Positions 59,791 through 64,000 of a stretch of 64,000 nt of DNA are shown here, in pieces (positions within the stretch are counted from its first letter, which is position 1; every line of letters begins with the position of its first letter). The DNA comes from Mytilisepta virgata (Eukaryota; Mollusca; Bivalvia; Mytilida; Mytilidae). The stretch is taken from assembly GCA_028015205.1 (NCBI GenBank), contig CM051515.1, positions 13,162,001 through 13,226,000 on the forward strand, read 5' to 3'. Under the pieces are notes generated by a model that saw only the letters and a list, made by a program, of their open reading frames with translations, was not told the origin of the DNA and searched no databases. Both the position numbers and the translations under genes were made by a program.

Positions 59791-61721
59791 GGTGCGCACC
59801 GGTGCCAAATTGACGAAATCAAATCAAAATCATGAAAATACATGTAGTTTTAAACTTAATACATTTACGCTTTTCTTTTTAATGACTGGGGCTCTCATAC
59901 GACAGATTCCAGTCCACTAGAATATGAGATTTCGGGATGAATTTGTAGATATTAATTGAGGGTTTCAAATTAATTTTCTGCTGCAAAAACGTTTTGCTTC
60001 GGTCACCTTTGAATAATAGTTTTAAAAATGTTGCTTGTCATTTCTGGTCAGGTAAGATAAAAATAGACATCATAAAGATTTGTTAACTGTCAGTTTTTTA
60101 TTAGAGGGCATTTCATCAAAATATAAACTGTTTCGAAGATATAGAATTAAACTAAAGAAGAATTTCTTGGTTCATGATATATGTACATGTAAGGGTCGAT
60201 TTCGAACAGAATATGCAAATTTCCACGTGTTTTTATAGAATGAGCTCTGATAACCCAGCCAAATGTATTACCGGCCATTTTTTGTACTTTTTATAACTTA
60301 ACTTTTCAACTTGATTACATCTATACATTATATAAAAGTATGAAAAGTTGAGAAAGATCACTCAGTGGCGGATTTACGGAGCACAGGGAGCACGTGTCCC
60401 CCCCCCCCCCCCCACTAAGTCAAGGTTATATGTAAAATCAATAAAAACACAAATCGACTTCCTTGGTTATGTTTATAATTATCAAATCTTAAGAAAGTGA
60501 TCATTACAAATGATCTATTGTAGTACATGTAATTGATAATAAATGACAAACAGTTGTGAAAACTAACACGCGTGTAACTTTTTACAACGGGATAATACAG
60601 ATAAGAAGAATGCGATGGAAAGGTATGAAAGTAAAATTAATTTTCCATCAACGTGCATTGAAGATTTTCCTTTAATTACTTCACAGACGATGGCTTAAAC
60701 TTTGAAATCTTGTTTCATTTTTATTTAAATATTTGAATCAGTATATGTGAAATTCATATAGGTACAATGTATAAATTAATCATACAAGTATAGCTAGGTT
60801 GTTTTTTTTTATTTTTAGGTTAGTGTTGGTGCAAAGGGGCATTTAAAATATTTTAAACAAAATGTTAACTTTCATTCCTTTTTCATTTAATATTTCTTTA
60901 TTTTTTTTAATCTGTTCCGAATTATGAGACGCACAGACGGATGCAAAATAAGAAATGAATCTTACATTAAAAAGTGACTATTATAAGTTTAACTACGAAG
61001 TTACCAAGTGAGACCTTTGAATATGACATGTATGAGCTGGATATGAATCTATGACAATATTTTACTATCTAAAATCCGGGCCTCTGATAAGGCAACTCCA
61101 AGTTAATATTTTCTGTTTGTCATATTAAGGCATTCAAACACCTGTGGGTGAAAAAAAACTGCATCCGTATCTTAATCGTTCGCATATCGGAATTACAAAC
61201 TGTAACGTACATGTACGTAGTATGCATAAATAAAGTCCATTTCCGTTCTTACGCTTTTATTTCATTTAAAAATGATCATGATGATAACGATAATATTCTT
61301 TGATACCAATTTCGATGCACAAGAACGACTTTTTACGCATACAATGTCATTTTCCTTTACTATATATATATCAAAGCCAAACTTTGATTCACTATGTTTG
61401 GCTTTCTTCAACTAAAGAGTAATCAGAATTTCTTACTATGTAAGCATCGGCTTAAATTCCCCAGTAAGGAAAGTGTTGGGGGAGGGAACTTGCAGCAGTT
61501 TTGATTGTAGAGAATACCACAATACAGATTCCTATTTCCACGATCTTTTTTGTCAAGAAGTTCATATCATGTCTATTCGTAAACTTTTCCTCATTCGTGG
61601 ACGATCGAGGCATATTTTATTTATTTTTTTTTTAGTTTTATATTTTCTTTATTTAATTGTTGTTGTTTTTTGTTATTGTCTTTTGTGAACAGGTTTATTT
61701 TTTTCGCGGCAATCAGCCAAG

Positions 61722-61814
61722 ATGCACCGTACATCAAGAAGAGGGCTTCGTAGAAATACCTCGAAGCACCTTAATATCGCTGGTTGGAAGAAAAAATATA
61801 AAGACATGATGTGA
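61722..61814 (+). pseudogene. Possible LINE linker remnant (30 codons)
   Basis: Open frame HRTSRRGLRRNTSKHLNIAG then WKKKYKDMM and a stop. The NIAGWKKKYKD part resembles the N(I/V)PGWN-x-x-V-K segment between endonuclease and reverse transcriptase in animal LINEs, from memory. It lies on the same strand 4 kb from the endonuclease fragment. A weak call on a short match. Confidence 0.3.
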
Positions 61815-62308
61815 GAGAAATGAAGAAAAAGGTCATAAAATGAAAATCAAAATGCAAAAAAAACCATGAATTTAAAATCTCATTATTATTAGATTCATAC
61901 ATAAATATTTTTTATCGGCACGTATCAGAGTGATCAATGAGTCCCGTGTTAATTACCTTATCACATGGTTATTGTGTTTAATCATCCAGAACAAATTCTG
62001 AATTGACAATCTGGTATAAACGGCGCGGGATAGCTAATTAGGATTATATCAAGATTGTATGTATTTAATCTAAAATTATGTAGTCCTGGTAATCTTTATT
62101 TAAGAAAACAAGACGGATAAAGAATTATATATATTTTTAAATATGAATTAAAATGTAGTAAATGTAAATTTTATTATTAACTCCGTTTTTTGTTCATTAC
62201 ATTTCCTTTATTCATTTGTTTTTTTTTTTGTTTTTTTTTTTGTTTTTTGTTTTCATTTTTATTTTATTTAAGTTTTTTTATGGGAAGGGGAGGGTATGGG
62301 CAGCCATT

Positions 62309-62693
62309 CGGGCAAAAATTAACAAAAAATTAAAAACAGACGATAAACTAAAAACAGACATACATTTTACTAACAGACAGACGATCGGGCAAAAATTAAC
62401 AAAAAATTAAAAACAGACGATAAACTAAAAACAGACATACATTTTACTAACAGACAGACGATCGGGCAAAAATTAACAAAAAATTAAAAACAGACGATAA
62501 ACTAAAAACAGACATACATTTTACTAACAGACAGACGATCGGGCAAAAATTAACAAAAAATTAAAAACAGACGATAAACTAAAAACAGACATACATTTTA
62601 CTAACAGACAGACGATCGGGCAAAAATTAACAAAAAATTAAAAACAGACGATAAACTAAAAACAGACATAAATTTTACTAACAGACAGACGAT
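62309..62693 (+). repeat. 77-bp minisatellite, five copies
   Basis: The unit start cgggcaaaaattaac occurs at 62309, 62386, 62463, 62540 and 62617, exactly 77 bp apart, and copies are almost identical. Each unit holds several aacagac(a/g) words. After 62693 the pattern decays into aaaacagac repeats up to about 62780, ending just before the Tc1 element. A T-rich stretch precedes it. Confidence 0.92.
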
Positions 62694-62798
62694 TCAGTAA
62701 AACAGACAAAATATGAAAACAGACATAAATTTTACAAACAGACGTAAACTTAAAAAACAGACACCAAATTGAAAAACAGACGTTTTTAAGTGTTATAT

Positions 62799-64000
62799 AT
62801 ACTGAACCGCAAAAGAAACGTCGCTTTTTCAAAATGTTAGCAAAATTCAAAATAAATATTAATTAATGATTTTTATATAATCAGTATTACGATTACATCA
62901 CCAGGTAAGATTAAATTACCTGTGAATTAAATTTTCGGTTGAATAATTTTCAGTTGATATCGTAGAGCGACCGTACCTAAAACCGCTCGTGGGACACACT
63001 TGGCGGTAATTTTTCTTAAATCTTAAATGTTCGTGAAATTCATGCTCCTTTATGGGTATAAAAGGCCGGAGAAAATTAAAGAGTGTTAGTATCAGTGTTG
63101 ACACAGAAGCTATGCCACGTCTGACTCCACAACAGAGAGAACAGGCCATTGGTCGATTGGATGCTGGGCAATCTGCCAGAGTTATTGCCAACGACTTCAA
63201 CTGTGCTGTTCGAACAATTGAACGTCTACGGACACGGTACAATGCAACAAACAGCACAAATGACCGTCCACGGAGTGGTAGACCCCAAGTCACTACCCCT
63301 AGACAGAATAGAGGCATTGTTCGTCACCATTTGATGAATCGGTTCACCCCAGCTGCCGAAACTGCCAGAAACACTGTTGGAACACATGGACGACCCATAA
63401 GTGATGATACGGTTCGTCGGCGATTAGCTGCTAGAAACATGAGATGTCGCCGTCCAGCAAGAGGACCTATTCTTACTCCTCGACACCGTCAAGCTCGTCT
63501 TCAGTGGGCCACTCAGCGACAGAATTGGCGAAATCGACAATGGCGTAACATCATCTTCTCTGACGAAAGCCGTTACTGCATTTCAACAGCCGATGGCAGA
63601 ACCAGAGTGTGGAGGAGACGCGGGGAACGTTACGAAGACAGCTGCATTCTGGAAACAGACGCGTGGGGAGGACCTAGCATCATGGTATGGGGTGGAATCG
63701 GCCTTAACGTTAAACTTGGTCCAGTCATCTTTCAGAACCTTGGCCCAGGCAGAGGAAATGGCGTAACAGCTGCCCGTTACATCGACCAAGTCTTGACACC
63801 CCATGTTCAGCCCCATTTCGCACGTCATCAAAACAAGACTTTCCAACAGGACAATGCACGTGCGCATACCGCAAGAGCCACAAGAGACTTCCTACAGCAG
63901 AATAACATTAATGTTATGGATTGGCCGGCTTTGAGTCCAGATTTAAACCCTATTGAACATTTATGGGACGAAGTTCAAAGACGGTTGAATAATGAGCAGC
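62799..64000 (+). mobile_element. Tc1-family transposon, left part
   Basis: The presumed left terminus is tatactgaaccgcaaaagaa near 62798-62817, placed after a ta-rich site. A ~310-bp leader precedes the transposase start. The right end is outside the window, so terminus and TA duplication cannot be confirmed. Its GC content is visibly higher than the surroundings. Confidence 0.7.
63112..64000 (+). CDS. Tc1-like DD34E transposase, 3' end outside window
   Basis: 296 codons without stop or frameshift, starting MPRLTPQQREQAIGRLDAGQ. The N-terminal part is a paired-type helix-turn-helix DNA-binding domain (about 5-60), followed by a basic GRP-containing linker (RPRSGRPQ). The catalytic triad is seen in order: D151 in IIFSDESRY, D247 in FQQDNARAH, and E282 in SPDLNPIEHLWDE, with 34 residues between the last two, which defines DD34E. 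IMVWGGI is also present. Family length is about 340 residues, so some 45 are missing at the right edge. The enzyme cuts and pastes its own element at TA sites. The intact frame suggests a recent, possibly active copy. Confidence 0.93.
   Translation, partial: MPRLTPQQREQAIGRLDAGQSARVIANDFNCAVRTIERLRTRYNATNSTNDRPRSGRPQVTTPRQNRGIVRHHLMNRFTPAAETARNTVGTHGRPISDDTVRRRLAARNMRCRRPARGPILTPRHRQARLQWATQRQNWRNRQWRNIIFSDESRYCISTADGRTRVWRRRGERYEDSCILETDAWGGPSIMVWGGIGLNVKLGPVIFQNLGPGRGNGVTAARYIDQVLTPHVQPHFARHQNKTFQQDNARAHTARATRDFLQQNNINVMDWPALSPDLNPIEHLWDEVQRRLNNEQ

Larger units (their letters stand above)
46430..64000. other. Region upstream of the BLTP3-like gene, repeat-rich
   Basis: No host gene is visible. 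The region carries elements F3, MITE C copy 2, MITE A copy 3, F1 copy 2 between GA-rich arrays, a LINE endonuclease fragment, a degenerate 120-bp tandem array, a 77-bp minisatellite and a Tc1 transposon. The promoter and a first non-coding exon of the BLTP3-like gene should lie here or further right, but I see no CpG-rich block that marks it. Stretches at 49.4-51.3, 55.0-57.0 and 59.9-62.2 kb show nothing I recognise. Confidence 0.5.

Noticed and set aside
62309..62693. CRISPR-like array
   Set aside because: Units are contiguous 77-bp copies with no unique spacers, and the genome is eukaryotic.
63149..63334. 61-codon frame and the overlapping 133- and 94-codon minus-strand frames
   Set aside because: Shadows of the Tc1 transposase, which is read in another frame from 63112.

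Overview
The window is nuclear DNA of an animal, most likely a marine bivalve mollusc close to Mytilus. The pointers are very AT-rich spacer DNA, split genes with GT..AG introns, tRNA-derived SINEs, a Tc1 transposase, and several high-copy repeats that I recognise from memory as typical of mussel DNA (termini with gctcacctgg, atacgaccgc or gggttccgcggaaccc). The species call is an inference. Nothing looks bacterial or viral, and I saw no CRISPR array, operon or functional tRNA gene.

One large gene fills the left 46 kb on the minus strand: the single invertebrate-type homologue of vertebrate UHRF1BP1 / UHRF1BP1L (BLTP3A/B, SHIP164), a bridge-like lipid-transfer protein with an N-terminal chorein domain. 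I could join 14 coding exons from the start codon at 46415 down to a donor site at 986. All 13 introns have GT..AG ends, every reading phase matches, and together they give 1132 codons. The C-terminal exons lie left of the window. Introns range from 169 bp to 11.4 kb. A small 5' UTR exon further right is likely but not located.

A second, intact, intronless gene sits inside intron 10 on the opposite strand (13759-14733). It is a 324-residue class A G-protein-coupled receptor of the Tre1/moody type, with NRY and NPIIY motifs but no acidic residue at the usual TM2 position.

The introns and the right flank (46.4-64 kb) are crowded with mobile-element remains. Three tRNA-derived SINEs have target-site duplications (29.1, 36.3 and 45.5 kb). 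Several MITE-like families occur in two or three copies (8.0/37.7/51.3 kb; 24.3/48.9 kb; 16.7/35.2 kb). Single inverted-repeat elements lie at 5.5, 26.9 and 43.6 kb, and hairpin elements at 6.3, 30.4, 31.3 and 47.6 kb. Three families of larger non-autonomous elements (10.8 and 52.2 kb; 38.0 kb; 48.0 kb) share one layout: a terminal palindrome, tandem repeats in the body, a (GAC)n tract near the other end and a hairpin there. The right flank also holds a LINE endonuclease fragment (57.2 kb), a 77-bp minisatellite (62.3 kb) and, at the right edge, a Tc1-family transposase whose frame is open up to the window end (63112-64000).

Points most worth checking: a 65-bp tandem array that copies the splice acceptor and first bases of exon 7; a telomere-like CCCTAA block framed by 30-bp inverted repeats; the shared palindrome / (GAC)n / hairpin layout; and the nested antisense receptor. 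I found no wholly new multi-gene system.
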